Part shown: one piece after another, positions 14,543 through 29,226 of the stretch
Layout: the number at the start of each line of letters is the position of its first letter
Position numbering within the stretch: the stretch's first letter is position 1
Assembly: GCF_002443255.2 (NCBI RefSeq)
Contig: NW_019211454.1
Span: 29,775,565-29,839,564, forward strand
DNA length: 64,000 nt
Source of the DNA: Varroa destructor
Taxonomy: Eukaryota; Arthropoda; Arachnida; Mesostigmata; Varroidae
Direction: 5' to 3'
The notes under the pieces: model-generated
What the model was told of the DNA's origin: nothing
What the model saw: only the letters and a program-made list of their open reading frames with translations
Database searches by the model: none
Made by a program: the position numbers and the translations under genes

Positions 14543-14906
14543 AAACCTCGTACTTATTGACGCTACGAGTCATCGCTGGCTCAGTTTAATGCACAGATCC
14601 CTAAATGGATTGACGAGTAAAACCTTTTCTGTTCTTAAATCTATGCCCTTCAATCGCAGCCACAGGGACTTGTCCTTGAACCCGAACGTTGTTAAAAATC
14701 TGCTTTGCCGTCCGTGGCGACTCGACACTCTCGAGTCGTTCTTTTATAGCTTCCATGATATCACGGCGATGCTACAGAACGAAGTCGTTAATGTGATAGA
14801 TTTGTATGCTTTAACGATCGGGACCGCTAAGAATGATCAGGACGATGTTGCAGCCGCACTTCAGCTTTTCCCCTTGCGCGGTGCCTTGGGAAACTTCGAC
14901 TCGTAG
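14543..14906 (+). pseudogene. Open, GC-richer patch: possible decayed coding sequence
   Basis: The plus frame is open for 121 codons up to TAG, with many G/C third positions unlike the AT-rich surroundings. Long minus-strand frames overlap it. The plus translation includes VLKSMPFN, LCRPWRLDTLES and DQDDVAAALQLFP. None matches a family I can name. With 13,751-14,163 upstream it forms a 1.1-kb zone of broken frames, most simply an old transposon or dead gene. Confidence 0.25.
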
Positions 14907-14909
14907 CAC

Positions 14910-17900
14910 ATAAGGCCGATCGCTTTTAACTAGCAATAATCTCATCGACAGAGAATGTCAATTTCGGATAGATTTGAATGGGAAGCAACAAAGGAAACTA
15001 CCAATTGAGATCAATATGATCCTTGACTCCAAAAATCATGTGGAACTGACGTGTCCTTGTCGTCCAGCTTTGTCAGACCTTTTGTAAAGGGCTCAACAAA
15101 CGCAACTACTTTAACATGACTGTGTTTTTTTAGATGTCTATATTATCCCTATAATACTATATATCCCTATTATACGTATACTTGAACTCCATTGACAAAT
15201 GTTTCGAAACTGTGTTTCAGCTGTACGTGTGAAAATCATTGACATACGAGCAGAAAATATAGTTTTATCCTGTTGGAAATTTAACGGGAACCTAGTTACC
15301 TTTATAGGAGAGCGTATTGATTCACCGGCACTAGAAAGATGCTATCAGTAATTTATACGAGTTTTTCATACGGTTATTCTCATTGCTTTATAGAGGACAC
15401 ATTAACCGCTGAATCAGTCAGCGGAGTGTCGTCTAGCAAGGCTATGGCTAGCTAGCTTAATTTCAAGTATATGGTCGATAAAGCAGATAGGCATATATAT
15501 GAGAGGACCGCACCAAACGTACAATTACGTGGGTCAACTAGCGCATCGTTAATTACTGATTCGTCAAAACTAGCCTTGGTACGTACCTGCGGGTGGGCTT
15601 GATACTACTTGAGACCAAACAAGCTGACAGCTACGCTGGCAAAATAAATGAGCAGTACTAAACTTTTGCACTAATTACTGTCAATAGCACTCGAATTTTT
15701 ATAGTAAACATACGAAACGAACCGATCCAATAACGAGTTGCTGTTTGTAGCAATCCTATATATAAATTATACACATTAATAATTACGTTTTGACCCTAAT
15801 TATCAATTGGCCTTGGGAACTTTTTTCTGAGAATTTATACCTAAAGTGCATTATCGATCCTTGACAAGCCGATAAAGCTTCATATTTATACTACTAGCAC
15901 TAGCTTTGACCGCAATCGTTGATATTGTTTTGGCATGTCATTGCTCAACTAAGAAATACCCACAGATAGTACCTGTTACTATAAAAGCCAGTGACGAGGC
16001 ACCGCCTCTTCTCGGCTAAAAGGGGGTTGTATCCGAAGGCCCAGGTCGTAGACCTTTGTATCTGCCGGTGTGGTCGAAAGCTACGTCAGAAAATAAATAT
16101 GGTATTAAAGAAAAGTTGTTCACCCTTTAACTCTGACTGTACTTAGTTAAAAGAAAAAAATATGCTTGGCTTATAATGGTAGTGATCGTGATCTGTAAAT
16201 GGTTTGCTAGAGAATCATATTATCTGGAATAGGAATCTTTCATTTATGCAACACTATGGATGGAGCCAACATCTGAAGGGTGGTAGCTGGCCTATTGTCA
16301 GTTCGATTGGCGATTGCATATAAACCTGTTTATTTCTAGCTATGGCTAACCCGATCAATCGTTTATGTTTATTGTAGAAGTATTTAATATTTTCTAAAGT
16401 TACAAACAAAAAAAATCAATGCAATATGTTAGTTTGTATCATTTGGTGGTACTTTTTGTATGTTACAAGCAACCAAAATGTGGCTGTTTTACTCCATTCC
16501 TATATACGTATCTAACATTATCTTTTTGACGGACATGATATGGCTAGAATTTGAGATTGCCTGGATTTCAGTTCTATGTCGCAACGGAAACACTTTTCTA
16601 TTTGCAACCCAAAAATGAGATCCAAATTCTGAGCGATTGAAGAGTACTGATTTAATATTCACATAACCCAATTCCCAGTTGACTAAATACCTAAGTTGAA
16701 TAGAAAGTCGTAACTTGGCCGTTATTTAAGCGACTGCGCCGGAAAGCTAATTTTGAACTTGCAAATCATCTGCCTGCCCCTGAGTGTCTATCTGCATTTT
16801 ACTATATATTATTAACTAATAAAATCAATGAAATGAAACTGGAAGGAATCAGAAGTACACATGATGCCTCGTTCTCTATTTGTTATAATTTTATTCTGCT
16901 ACTGGTCTTTCCGATAATTTATGGTTACCAATTGGACGTTTCTCCGATCCCAATCGAGTATGTTATTCAATTTTTTGGAACGGATCATTTTTCCTCCCGC
17001 AAAGTACGTGACGGTTGACTTAACTGTTGTCCTCAGAGAGAGCATAAAGAAATCTTTGAGTTTATAGTATGCCTTCATTGGCGTTTGTGCACAGTATATG
17101 ATTTCTGACTTTGTTGCTCGTCCTTTTCCAGTATCACATATGTTGCCATTATACCATGGAAATGTCAGAGGCCGCTGAGATAAATTACGAGTTGATTCCA
17201 GGATTTCGACTCTATTGTTCTTCACGATTTTAATGTTCTTTATTTTAGCCGCTTATCTTATAAACGAAAAAATACATTTACATTTGCTTATCTTTAAATC
17301 ATTAAAAGGGGCGGTAATAGAGAGTTTCCATAAAAGCAAATATACGTTTGATAGGTTGGTTTAGAAATGGAAAAGTTGGATCACGTTTTCCAACCCACTA
17401 TTTGTTATTTTGACCACCGCCTGAATTTGATTCACATATAGATATCATAAACTCACCTATGAGAACTTTTTTTTGTGATTTTTGATACTTTGCTTACTTC
17501 CTTATTCGTCGTCTTTTGGCTTAGTTTTTTGGATAGAGTTTAGCTTTAAAAATTGGCTAACATGGCAGATTGGAAGTAGATATAGTATTAATTCATACTA
17601 ATCAAACGCATCTGGAAATTATCGTTTTAACGGATAGCGTACTCGCGGTACTCGAGAAAATAGGTCATCAACATCTATTTCGTAGCCCTGGAATCGGATT
17701 TACACTGTAAAATTTATTCTGCTTTCTGCCCCATTCACTGTCCCCTGAATGGTAAAGTGATATGCCCGAATATAGTCAACAATGTGCCGAAACGGTCGCG
17801 TCAGTTTAATGAATGGACCTTTGTATCTGAGCTGAAGGAAAGCCTTCCTCCGTCATTTCATATAATCATCGTATGGCCGAACAATTAAAAGGAAAGTCCT

Positions 17901-20900
17901 TCTTGTTTAGTCCTTCAGTATCCTGTGACTACCGGCCAGGTCCTCGGTAAAAATTATTCTGCAAAAAAATCCTCCGTGAAAAAAGCTCACATTCAGAAAT
18001 TGCATTTGTTCTTGTCAAATATCCTGCACTTATTGTTTATTTCTATTAACGCTATTGCTGAGTTACCTTACACAAGCTAGCTACATTATAGGCACTAAAT
18101 CCTCTATGAGTAACTGCGAACGAACGCATATGTTTGAGTGAGTAACTTTTCCTTGACGCGCATGGCCCTTTGACAGCCATTGAAGCTAGTTAGCACAGTT
18201 AGCGATAGATGGCTTACAACATTCTACCGGATATTATAATTTCATTGTTATTATTCAATTACTGCTCATTTCTTTGTATCGTAGTTCACGAACTTAACGT
18301 TTTGGAAATGGTTAGTTTGAAAGAATGTAGATAGCTCTGAAAATGGACGCGTGTTGTTCAATTTAAATACCTTTGCCCTGGGGCATCATGGGCCTCAAGG
18401 GAAATAAGCCTCACGTACAAATAGAAATGTGGAAATACAAAAAAAACCATTTGTTATCCAAGGAATCATTATAGAACGATATTCTTATTAACCCAGCCTT
18501 ATAAAACGTTCGTCATACGTAATTCGACGTCATAACTCAGCTTCTTTACGCTAATGCATAGAGAGATATGACGGAAAAGGGATACGTAATGTATTGATAA
18601 AGCTTATTATTCCTAAAATTAGATGAGATTAGTATAGTTTATACAAGTGCACTCCACTCTATAAGTGCGCTGTCGAAAATATGAAATAAACAGATGCGCC
18701 TATGCTAGTTTTTTTCTACCGTGGATTAATTTCAGAACTGCCAATCCTAAATCAAGCATTTTGTATTAAGGAATCAAAAAAGAAAAAAAAAATCATCATT
18801 TTGCTACGCTAGAATTTGAAAATTCTAAAGGTCCCCGAAAAGAGTTGGATAAATATCGCTGTCATACTGTTTGCCAATAGAATTTCTATAACGTTAAACT
18901 CAATTTTATGGTAAATGGCACTAAAGTGAAGAAAGAACAAACTTATGGATATTTATTATTATTTTGACGGGCTTGGCAACAATCTCACGGTAGATGCCGA
19001 GTCGGGCACTTTCATTGTATGAGCTTGAATAAACTTCGAACAGAAGGTGCCATACATGGTAAGTGTATCATGTACACGAAAATGGCGCCCATATATATGC
19101 ATAGAGAGTTATTATTATGGTTACAACGTATGGTCGTCGCTTTGTACCGAAGTAGTTTTTTTTTTCTGCTAACTGTTCCACTGCATCGGTTCTGTCCAGT
19201 CGAGGTAGCTCATTCTGTATTTCTGCCGTACCTTCTATTATTCATGCACTGATTATACACACTGAGCCAATATTGTACACAAATGGTCTCCAGTCTATTG
19301 CGATACTAACATCCTTTTGGTCACCACATTTTAATACTACCAAAATAAGCATTGCCGAAAATATCGACCAGCTTCTTGTTTGGAGTTGGCCATGTTCACA
19401 TAAACTGGGTGGAGGGGGGGGGATTGACCTGGTAAATTTGAGGGAATTTTGTGCATGATCCTGTTGTGAATCAATCAATTTCAAAGCGGACAAATACGGA
19501 GCATTTAAGAATTTTTAAATCCTGCGATAAATTAACCAGTGCTTAAGGGTCTCACAAATGTCCTCCGCACGGCTAATTCTATCGACTTTTTTTTTAGATA
19601 AACGTTTTTAGATATAAAGATGATCTAAAAGGACTTGAAGCGTTGGCTAAAATCCCACAGGCCACTTAACCAAATTGACCGGCGTCCTTGATATCTCAAA
19701 TACATATTTTTTATTTTTTTTTACTCCAAAGTAAGCATTAATATCTGAACATATGTTTATTACAACAGAATTAATAGTGAAAAAATAATGATTGAAATTC
19801 GGCTAACCTATCAGTGTTGCGTAATCTTCTAAACAGCTTATATTTGTTCTTCCATGTCTCGCGGGAGAACGTCCTATGTGTCTTAATCTTCAAAGCCCTA
19901 CTATGTAAAAGCTACAAGAACAAAATTTAGGGTACAAACTAATTATTGTATAATATGCGCAGCGGGGTATAAGGGTTGACGGTGAGAGGGCTAACTATAT
20001 GGAACCATTGCCAGCTTATCGTTTCTAATTTACTTTATTATCGTGCATGGACCTTAATATGAATACGTATGAATTTAATTCCTATGTTTTGTTTGTCGGT
20101 AAGCGCGTTACTTACGTGAACTCGGGGGGGGGGGGGGACATTTTAATTAGTGCGCCGTAAGGAAAAAGCAGTTTTGACCTATATGCTTTGACGAGCTTTT
20201 ACCGGCATTTAAAGCAAGGAAATCAAACTATTTATCAGCTATGAGATAAAACACTCGATATTTCAATATGTGACTTGTATATAGGTTCCGTTACTCGTCG
20301 AATGATAAGCATCTATCGAATGGACAGATCCCTTCGCTGTTTACTGTTTAAAATTGTCTCATTTCCTTCAACGGATCTCCTCAGATAGAAATCGCGCCAT
20401 TCGATATAGTGTACACGCTCTCATAGTAGGCTATTTCGTCCTATTTACCTGTTTAAAATTTTCGAATATTATCGCCTACCCCATTTTTCATTCTCGCATG
20501 CTGCAGTATTACTTTATATTGCCCGTTTACATTGCGGGAGGCTACTGCCGGCAAGAGCATTTGCCAAAGACGTTCAAGTATCGTAATATAGAGCTCATGT
20601 AAATGAACATGTTTTTGAAGCCAATCTTTGTCCAAGTTTCTCCTGCAAAGTCTAAAGAGCATGGTGATTGCATATAGCAGTGGTTTCGGCTAAGACACAG
20701 GCTCTCTAGACACGACCAGTATATCTGCAACGCAATAAAATTTCTCGAAAATTCAACTGACGGATATTTAGAGTTTTTGCGGTGCTTCGCAACGCGGGGC
20801 ACTTCCGACTTCGCGCTCACTCCTCTACTCATTGGACAACATACATGCTTGGTAAAAATGCCTGTTTTCCTATTGGAAAACATGCTAAAATATAGTAATA

Positions 20901-23900
20901 CTTAAGCTCTGTTTGTATCTCAGTCTTACTCGAAGCTTATGTCCTTGCAATATCCGCTCATAGCGATAGTAGGTGATTAATTCGAGCTACAAAAACAGCA
21001 CGATAGAATTCGAGTATCCATGCGAAACATTTTCTCTTACAAACGAAACAGCGTTTGTAGTAAGAAATTGTTAAATCAACATTTACATATTTCTAGCTTT
21101 TATAAACAAACGCGTTAGCGTTCTACCATCGTGTCATAGTTGCTTATGAAGTAGCTTCAATATTCCAGCTGAGAGCGAGCGTTTTTTTTTTATATACTTG
21201 AATTTTCACTATCTGTTCCTCGCACGTTGACCTGCATGAATACAGTCACAGTCGTGCTTACAAATCGACAAGAGCAGTAGCTTCTAAGTTCATATTGTTT
21301 TATAGTTATAGTTTTGCTTTCTCATTAAAGTTCATTTCAATATAACCTATGATTTATAGGCAAGGTAAGATCTTATCAAGCGTAACATAATAATGCACGA
21401 CAAGTACTCATTGAGCCAAGCGGAAGGCAAATACTTTTGTAACTGTATATAACTGTCAGAAGTAATGGAAAAGGTCGTACCTGGCACAGTGTACATGTAC
21501 TTGCACAAATCAAAGACGTCATCCAATCTTTTGTATGCGAAAGTAAATTAGGCAGAAGTATGAGCAGCATAAGGTACAAGCCACAACTTGTCTCCGCTTC
21601 ATTCAAACGACATAAGCGAACACACGTTAATTTACCTACGAGAAATAACAGGTTAATATATCAAGATGATGAGTCGAAAAGCGTGGGGTAAGCTAGTCTG
21701 ACAAAAACTTTTGTTGCGCTTCGCATACCCTAGCTGCAAGAATATAGGACATGTTTCATTAGTTTTTTCCGCTACTTGTACGGGAAAAGGATGCGCGTAT
21801 ACGGTATCGCTGAGTGAATAAGATACCATTCTATAGTGAACACACGAATGCGGTAATAAGTATAGCCTTCCCGCATATTACAGCTTGCCTAGATTTAAGA
21901 AGGACAAACGGTCGGCTCGTGAGCTTTACCGAAGCTCGTCATATGTGCAAGCAATGTATTATATATAACAACGTCATACAAAAACTATAGCAATCTACGG
22001 GTGGCACGGAAACACTAAGGTTAAAAATAAAATCCTAGTGACCGAGGCGTTGACAAATCTCAATAGATGTAATCTCGCATACTCATTCCAAAGTATATGA
22101 GGGTGTCAGCGATTTCAAACTCAGATCCTCCACGCAGCAGACGTAAAAACAATATATAGAAATTACCTGGAATACTTAAACTACTCGAAAACGTTTCTGA
22201 AAAGCTGTCGTTAAAATTGAAGATGTGGTACATTCTCTGCGATCCACGAGCAGTGCGCTTTCGTGCCCACATTCAATTTCTAGGAATTTAATTAACTACC
22301 GTTATATGTGAAAATTTCCCATATAACCTTTCCGACCCGGAAAAATGATCGACCAAACTCTGTCAGCTGAAAAGCTGACATTAAATATGTTCAAACTATA
22401 CCGCTGAGCGGTCTTCGAAGAAAAAATCGCTCTAACTCTCCGTTCGTCTATATGTAGTGTCGTCAGCCCCATAAGTACTCTGTACTGTGGCAAGGGTACA
22501 GGTTTCTGTTTGATTTCCCCCGAAATAAATTATCACTCGAGTTCTTTGTTCTGTTAGATAATCATAAGGTAAAAAGTTCTTTTGTCGATCATTGTAGTTT
22601 CATCTCTTACCATGATAGCGGGTGAACGAATCGACGAACTTCGCGTGTCGCTATTACGGGAATATGATCGTAGAGTATGCCAAATGCGCCACAACAGTGC
22701 CTCCCGACACACGCCTTCTCTAGCTTACGTCGAGACTGCAAGAAAAAAAGGTCTACACGTGTGTATGGGCATTCACTGTGTACAGTCGTTGTGTGAGTGC
22801 ATTAGGCTGTAGCAGTACTCAACCCAGGACTCGGCCTCTGAGTGCGTGAGTCGTTGGAAAAAACTCAACGGGCTGTTGGATCTACACTTGTGCAGTCCGT
22901 GGTACAAGCCTATAACACAGAATGGCGAGGATCGCGCTAGCGGGGAGTAGGAAATGGGCTACTAAAGGTAGCAGAACGGCATAGAAGAAGAACGTCTGAA
23001 ATGGATATGTACTGCTCATCCTCCGAGAAAGAAATTGTACCGAATGGGAAAGCGTCATGCTTCGTCCTAGTAGGCTTCATGTTCTCGTTGTTTCTGGCGT
23101 TTTTCTTTTCTATCTAGTTTTACGAGATCCTGTTTGTAACAATCAGCGTAGGAGCCTTGAATCGAAGGAAAAGGACGAAGGCTGCCTTGTCTTGTCTGCT
23201 CGCTCCGATAGGATCCAGAAGTGTTGTGCATTCAGGTACAATATTGGGGATTATTCTTGATAAAGCACGACTGTTCGGCAAACACCGTCCGAAATGTTCC
23301 CGTCTACCGTGCGTATGGTCAATGCCCGTATGGTCAATTATAGCAGAGAGCCTACAGCACGTCTCCGTATATGGCATCGTGCTTCCATATTTTTGCAGTT
23401 GCCATATTTGCGATGATAACAGCAACTTCGGCTGAATACGATAGATTTTCTATTTTGAATTGTGGCTCAGGGAAGTTTCCTACTGCTTAAAGCTCATCGT
23501 GGCTGTCTATGCTATCGCCGAATTGTTTTCTGCCATGAAACGAAGTGAAAAAAGCTTCGCAAATCAAGTTGGACCTAGCATAAAAGTTACCGCACAACAA
23601 TTAAGTTAGCTCTCGCAGGCATATAAACGTATTAAAGTTCACATTAAACATGCTTGTTGCTGGTTGATGTATTAAAAAATTATAAGCAACTTAGTCTCGA
23701 TGCTTTTGATATAACTACGTCTATGTCACAGTTTCGTCATCGCCGAAACCACAAAAAAAGAATATCTGAAAATTTGCCAACATTAAAACTTACGTTTTAA
23801 TCTAGTGTTACGTACTAGGCAGTCTAATTGTGGTTACGGTATTTTTAAACGACATCGAAAATCATGAAAAGTTGTACGTTCCATAGAATAACTTCGAATG

Positions 23901-25270
23901 GACTTTTCTTTGCCACCCTTCTTTTTTTCTACGCCGTCGAAAATGAAGCCTTCTGGCTAACGTAACGCCTCATAAAGCCTGGAACCACTCGCTACTCCAA
24001 GCTCAGCGTGGGCCTTATCCCAGACACCAATTGGAATTAATCGAGAGGTTTGAGTTTGTACAAAAATGATCAGTAGTCTATCTGCTAGTATCCATATTCA
24101 TTTGAATGCTTTATTTGACAAAGTAAATTACACTCGGTAGATTTCTATTTATGACACCGCTCATGTTCACGCACATTCATATAATTGGCCTTGTCCATAT
24201 AGTATGACCATTAATCGTTGCCATTCAATTAGGGGCAAACGACCATTAGAGCGAATTCTTTGTATTGACTAATACAAAGTATCACCAAACTTTCTTCTGA
24301 GATAGGCCAAAGCTCACCGGGTGATTGACCCAGTTATTCTTAAGTTACTCTGCAGTTACGCACCACGACCTGCAGCCATGCAGTGTGAAGAGCCATTATC
24401 GCTTATGGTTGGCAACTTTACAAATCGGATGACCCTTGCATTTCCTACAGATTTACACAAATAATTGGCAGGTGCTTCTAGCAAAAAGGTGATCAAATAA
24501 AGCCTACCGCAAATAACTCACGAGGTCACTCGAACGGCCTGATAGTTCAGAAAGGCTCTTTGACGGACGATCGAATAGCAGATGCATTTGTCAAGAAGCC
24601 CAGTTGAGTCGCAGAATTACTGTAGGAAGTTAAGCATGGATAGGAAGCATGACGTTTGATCTAATTCAACGCTGACGTTCCTGTCAACAAATGCGAGACG
24701 TCTAAAATAAGATGTATTTATTTATTTCACGACACAATCATTGTTAGAAGGATATTCTGGAAAGATACGTTATAGGGAAAGGACCGAGTCTTCATGCCAC
24801 TAGGCAATCTTCGATATGACGAAACTAGCTCATACGGACGCTAACGCGCATATTGCCTTTTTAGACGAGTCGAAGAAGGAAATCAATTTTCTAATTTTGA
24901 TAGATGTGATTAAGCACGTGCAGACGTAGATGGAAATATCCCTGAACACGTAACCTCCACGATCTTTTCAGATGCACGAACGTTAAGACATATCACTCGC
25001 AACGAAATCTGTATATGATGACAACTGCCATCCATTTCAGATCAGTTATGCCTTAATTCAGTAAAATAGTCTAAATAATGAGAATCTCCGCTTTATATGA
25101 AGATAGAGCATAAGTGCAACACCATAACTTACCTGCATGAATAGTTGAAGTTCACTAGTAATTCTTGCATGAAAAATAGCTAACAGCGACATGAGCGGAC
25201 CTAAGCCTTCCTAATCGAGCATATTTCATTATATCAATAAAATTACACTTGATTATGGTAATTAAACGAG
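14910..25270. other. Gene-poor AT-rich stretch
   Basis: No recognisable coding sequence. There are G runs near 19,412 and 20,125. The block 22,580-23,440 is somewhat GC-richer, with open frames on both strands at once (23,057-23,435), which argues for low stop density rather than a gene. Confidence 0.55.
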
Positions 25271-25275
25271 CTCTG

Positions 25276-25818
25276 CTAGCAACCATATGCTGCTAGCATC
25301 TCTCTGTTCCATTGACATCTACCTTTGCAAAGGGAGTAGCCAAACGACGAATTGTTTGGTGCAAACCCCATGCTTTGACTAGCCTTAGCTTGAGATCTTT
25401 TCCCCTCCGTCATCACAAATCTCCCACGTAGAACAGTAAACAGATACCGCCCTTGCACGCCGACCCCATTCCGGCCCACCCCCGAAAAAAATACGCAATC
25501 TGCCAGATAGAAGCGGCACGGCACAATAACAACGCTGTCTGACGAAAGTTTCGCAACTCCGAAGTGACTGACTGAAATGTCAGCATAATAATACTTCGCC
25601 TGCATCTGTTCGCGATTGGCCACTTTCTCACGGTGGGAGGTAGATAAGCGAGAGAGGAAGAAAGGGAAAAGCACAATAGCAGCATTCAAGTAACGGAAAC
25701 ATGAATGAAGCTTTGAATAGAAGTGCTTCTGTTCATTTATCAGAAACTTCAGCCATTTTCGACAAAGTCCAGACACATTTAGAAGTGAACGCATTCGCAT
25801 GGTCGAATAGCAGCACAA
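25276..25818 (-). CDS. Unrecognised 180-codon open frame
   Basis: Except for the zinc-finger gene, this is the longest single open frame in the window. It spans a GC-richer patch (25,380-25,640). The translation has no domain I recognise, a hydrophobic stretch near residues 45-58 and scattered cysteines. A second minus frame is open over 25413-25685, which suggests that base composition rather than selection keeps stops rare. It could be a lineage-specific gene, a UTR or chance. Confidence 0.15.
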   Translation of the reverse strand: MCCYSTMRMRSLLNVSGLCRKWLKFLINEQKHFYSKLHSCFRYLNAAIVLFPFFLSRLSTSHREKVANREQMQAKYYYADISVSHFGVAKLSSDSVVIVPCRFYLADCVFFSGVGRNGVGVQGRYLFTVLRGRFVMTEGKRSQAKASQSMGFAPNNSSFGYSLCKGRCQWNREMLAAYGC

Positions 25819-26699
25819 TAGCTATATGTGAAGCACAATTATTAAGATATACCCTAGGCAATTTTTTACCTTTATCTTGAACCGTCTCACCCCTCTCGTT
25901 CCTCTCCAATCTCTGACGACAACGCACAGCGCTTAAATGGTGCCCATAAAAATTAAACTCCGAAACTGTACAATACTGTTCTTATCTTGTTCAGAATAAT
26001 CATTCTCTGAACGCGTTGAACTCAAATATAATAAGTAACTAATAATAAGTAAGTCATTTCCACGCCGCTGGGCTTGTTCTTATTATGGTCTTGTAGCTGA
26101 ATCTGCCAGACGTACTGGCTCTGACCATGTCAATCTTGAATGCTGTAGTATTCCTACGGTCGTCGTTTTCTTGAATTGAACACGGCTAGTGATAGACCCT
26201 CTACCGTTTAGCCTGTTGCTATTGTTTAGTACTGTTCCTTGGACGTTATTATTCTATCGAAGTTGTCGTTGATTTTGGTGTTGTTATTACTTTGTTAACG
26301 GTGTTAGATTGTTTTGCGGGACCATCACCATATTCATTATCGCCACCAACCCTTGTGCTTGTTCTTTAACTTGGCCTGCCTGTTCTTTAAGTATCAGCAG
26401 GACCCCTCTTCTTGCTGTCACGTAGCAGTAGCTAATAAAACAGATTTCGCGACTCTAATACATGAATCACAAATTATATCTGCTCTTGTATTTATGTCGA
26501 TGCCTCTCTTAGGCGCAGAAAAAATCAAGGTTATACTTCAACCAGACGTTTTGTAATAGGAAATGCCATTAGTCTGATGCAACTACAAAAACTCTAGCTC
26601 AAACTAAACTTAAACACTATGCTGTTAGGCGATTGTTTGTACTCAGCACATAGTTACACGCTGTTCGAAACTTATCGCGCCACCACATAGTACCGCAGC

Positions 26700-27190
26700 A
26701 CTATGTATTGTCACCATTTAACGCAAAAAGGCTTTGACTTCCTGAATTTGAATGTGCAACATGCACCGAGGCCCATCTAGAAGTGCGTCTTTGTCCAGAC
26801 AACATCGTGTTGAAGTTATCTTGAACCCCTTAAAGAACTTTTGGGTATGCCAGTTTACGGATGAACCGCCCTGCGTTCAGCGTGTCCGAACTGCGAATCG
26901 AAACGAGCCATGAAATATAACCGAACTCACTACCAGCCGTCAGTCGCGATGTCTTAAAGCTTCGTTGTGACGGAAATGGCCATGCACCCGTTCGCACTTA
27001 AACCGTCTTCTCCCTGAAGCATAAATTAGCATATAAGTGCGTAGGCCCCGATGTCATTCTGAGCTCGAAAGCCATCGATATCTTTAGACTTATCGAACGC
27101 GTCGAGAACAGCACTGGTTTATTACCTGTCAAAGGTTAGCCGTTTCGAAGACTTGCTCACGCGGTCCTACGTGAATGTTTTGCGTTCAAC
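26700..27190. pseudogene. GC-richer patch with fragmentary frames
   Basis: This stretch is clearly richer in CG dinucleotides than its flanks. It has protein-like fragments in several frames (for example DVILSSKAIDIFRLIERVEN on plus, near 27051-27110), each broken by stops within about 40 codons. It fits an old degraded coding or transposon sequence. No family is named. Confidence 0.15.
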
Positions 27191-29086
27191 AATTCTAATA
27201 AATCTAATAGAAACAAACACGCTCCAGTTCGTTCGAGCACAACATGTTTGTGAGAAATAGATCATTTTTATTTGAATTATTATTGAGCAAATTGTTGCTC
27301 AATCCCATAGTGGAACTACGTAAAATGAATAAATACGGCTGAAAAATCAGTTAAAAGTCGTAGATCATGTTCATTTCCTAAGTAATGTCTGTTATGTGCG
27401 CTTACTTTTTATCCTGTATGATTATTTTTAAGTACCTAAATGAAGTGCTTTTGTGATAAGAATAGATAAATACCTTCTGTTGATGATACTTTTGTTAACA
27501 AGTAAGTAAAAAAAATGTCGACCCTCGAACCGTCCCATGTCAATAAATGGACTTCTATGATTAGCTCAAATTCTCTGGATTACTACACTGGAAATTGTCC
27601 TGAAGTTCTTTCTAACGTCACCTGGGTTACTGTGATTTCTACAGTGTCGAAACCCACATAATCATACACTATAATGCGTAATCATGCATTTGTGAATGCT
27701 TATTAGTACTAAGTAGCCATATTGAGATCGAATGTTTCCGAATTTAATTAGTAAAGCGAAATGACAAAGATATTGAAATATGTGTGTCATACACCGCGAT
27801 ACCCGTTAAAATCATAGTGTTTGTAACTCGATAAAAATAATGCCGATTCAGCTGGCAAAACATAAATCTTCATGGACTGATCTTTCAATACAGCTTTAAG
27901 GACTTGTAGAAGTATTTCTAATTATGTGTATCTATTTGTTTGTTTAACAGTTGTTTTTCAATAGAATATTCGCATCACAAAGGCATAACGTCTATCCCAT
28001 GTACGGCAAGTCCAAGCCCCGGCGGTTGGGTAGATTTCCGTCGAGACGACAACTCAGTAGTTTTGAATCGGCCCAGATATTTGTTTAACAGTACCTTAGG
28101 CTTTTAGCGTGGTACCACTGGCAAGCATTAATAGGCGCTGAGCCCTTATGCAGTGACCTGCTTTTTACCAATAGACGTACACAGAAAGATAGACTTCTCA
28201 ACAGAGCAACGTCTACGAGCAGCGTACGGTAAGAGCTTCGAATTCATCGACTGAAATCATTAGGAGACAGAATTAGCAGGAAAACTCCGTTTACGAAACC
28301 GATAGAAATTAAGCTCAGACTCCAATCGAAGATCATCCTTCTATTCGTAGGAAAAGACCATTTTAAAACTTGCAATGTTTTCAAACGTAAAAATAGAAGA
28401 CTGTTCTTAAGATACATGCAATCATTCTATAAACCGTGAAATGTCTAGTCCGCCTCATTTTGTTTCTTTTAATGAAGTCTATTACGAATATAATGCAAGT
28501 ACTTACTTTTTGCGCTGCTTAAAAGAAAGATTTTCATAACTCAACAACCCACGAGCTAGGCGTTTCAATGTACCGTCTATCAGAGCTTCTCTTTTTTCTT
28601 CGTTCTTTTTGAAGTAACTACAATACCGCTTTCATTCGATGCGGATCATAAAATTAAAACACCCAATACATTTGCTACGAAAAACCCGGATTGGTTGGAC
28701 TGGAGCAAAAACCAGAAACATTCGTATACCATTTTTTAAACCTATTTGTTAGACTTCATCTAGAAAATTAAAGCACAGTGATTTTAAAATAGTGCAAGAC
28801 AAGAACGCGATTTCTCTATTTTTTTCTCATTATTCGCTCTCAAGGAGCCTTCAAAGATGAAAGTCAATCTCAGCGCTTCACCGACCGTTCTAAAACAACC
28901 ATCGCTCTTGAAAAATGGACTCGACCCATCGATTTGCTCCTTGTCAATACCAGTCCGCCCATCCGAGTTGAAATTTGTTTTCCAAAAAAAAATTCGTGAA
29001 GGTTTACCATTTCTTTAGTTTCGCTTCCGATAGAATAAGCAAGCGTAGCTTTAGCTTTAAGATACATCTTTTCTCACTTCAATACG

Positions 29087-29115
<29 letters not shown>
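29087..29115. repeat. (TA)n microsatellite
   Basis: Pure TA units, followed by a degenerate tail (gtacatatatatt). Confidence 0.9.
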
Positions 29116-29120
<5 letters not shown>

Positions 29121-29226
29121 TATATATTAAAAAAAAGTCCAGTAACTTTAATTCGCTTTGGCGTCTGGTATTAACTGGGAAAGTTCGTATTCATGCTAAC
29201 AATGTAAAAACCTTTTCGCTGGGTCG

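Noticed and set aside
16005..16040. Second U2-like string (cttctcggctaaaag)
   Set aside because: It matches only about 15 bases and needs a gap; this is within chance for a 64-kb window.
23057..23435. Overlapping open frames on both strands
   Set aside because: Three frames are open at once with no motif or splice support; low stop density explains them.
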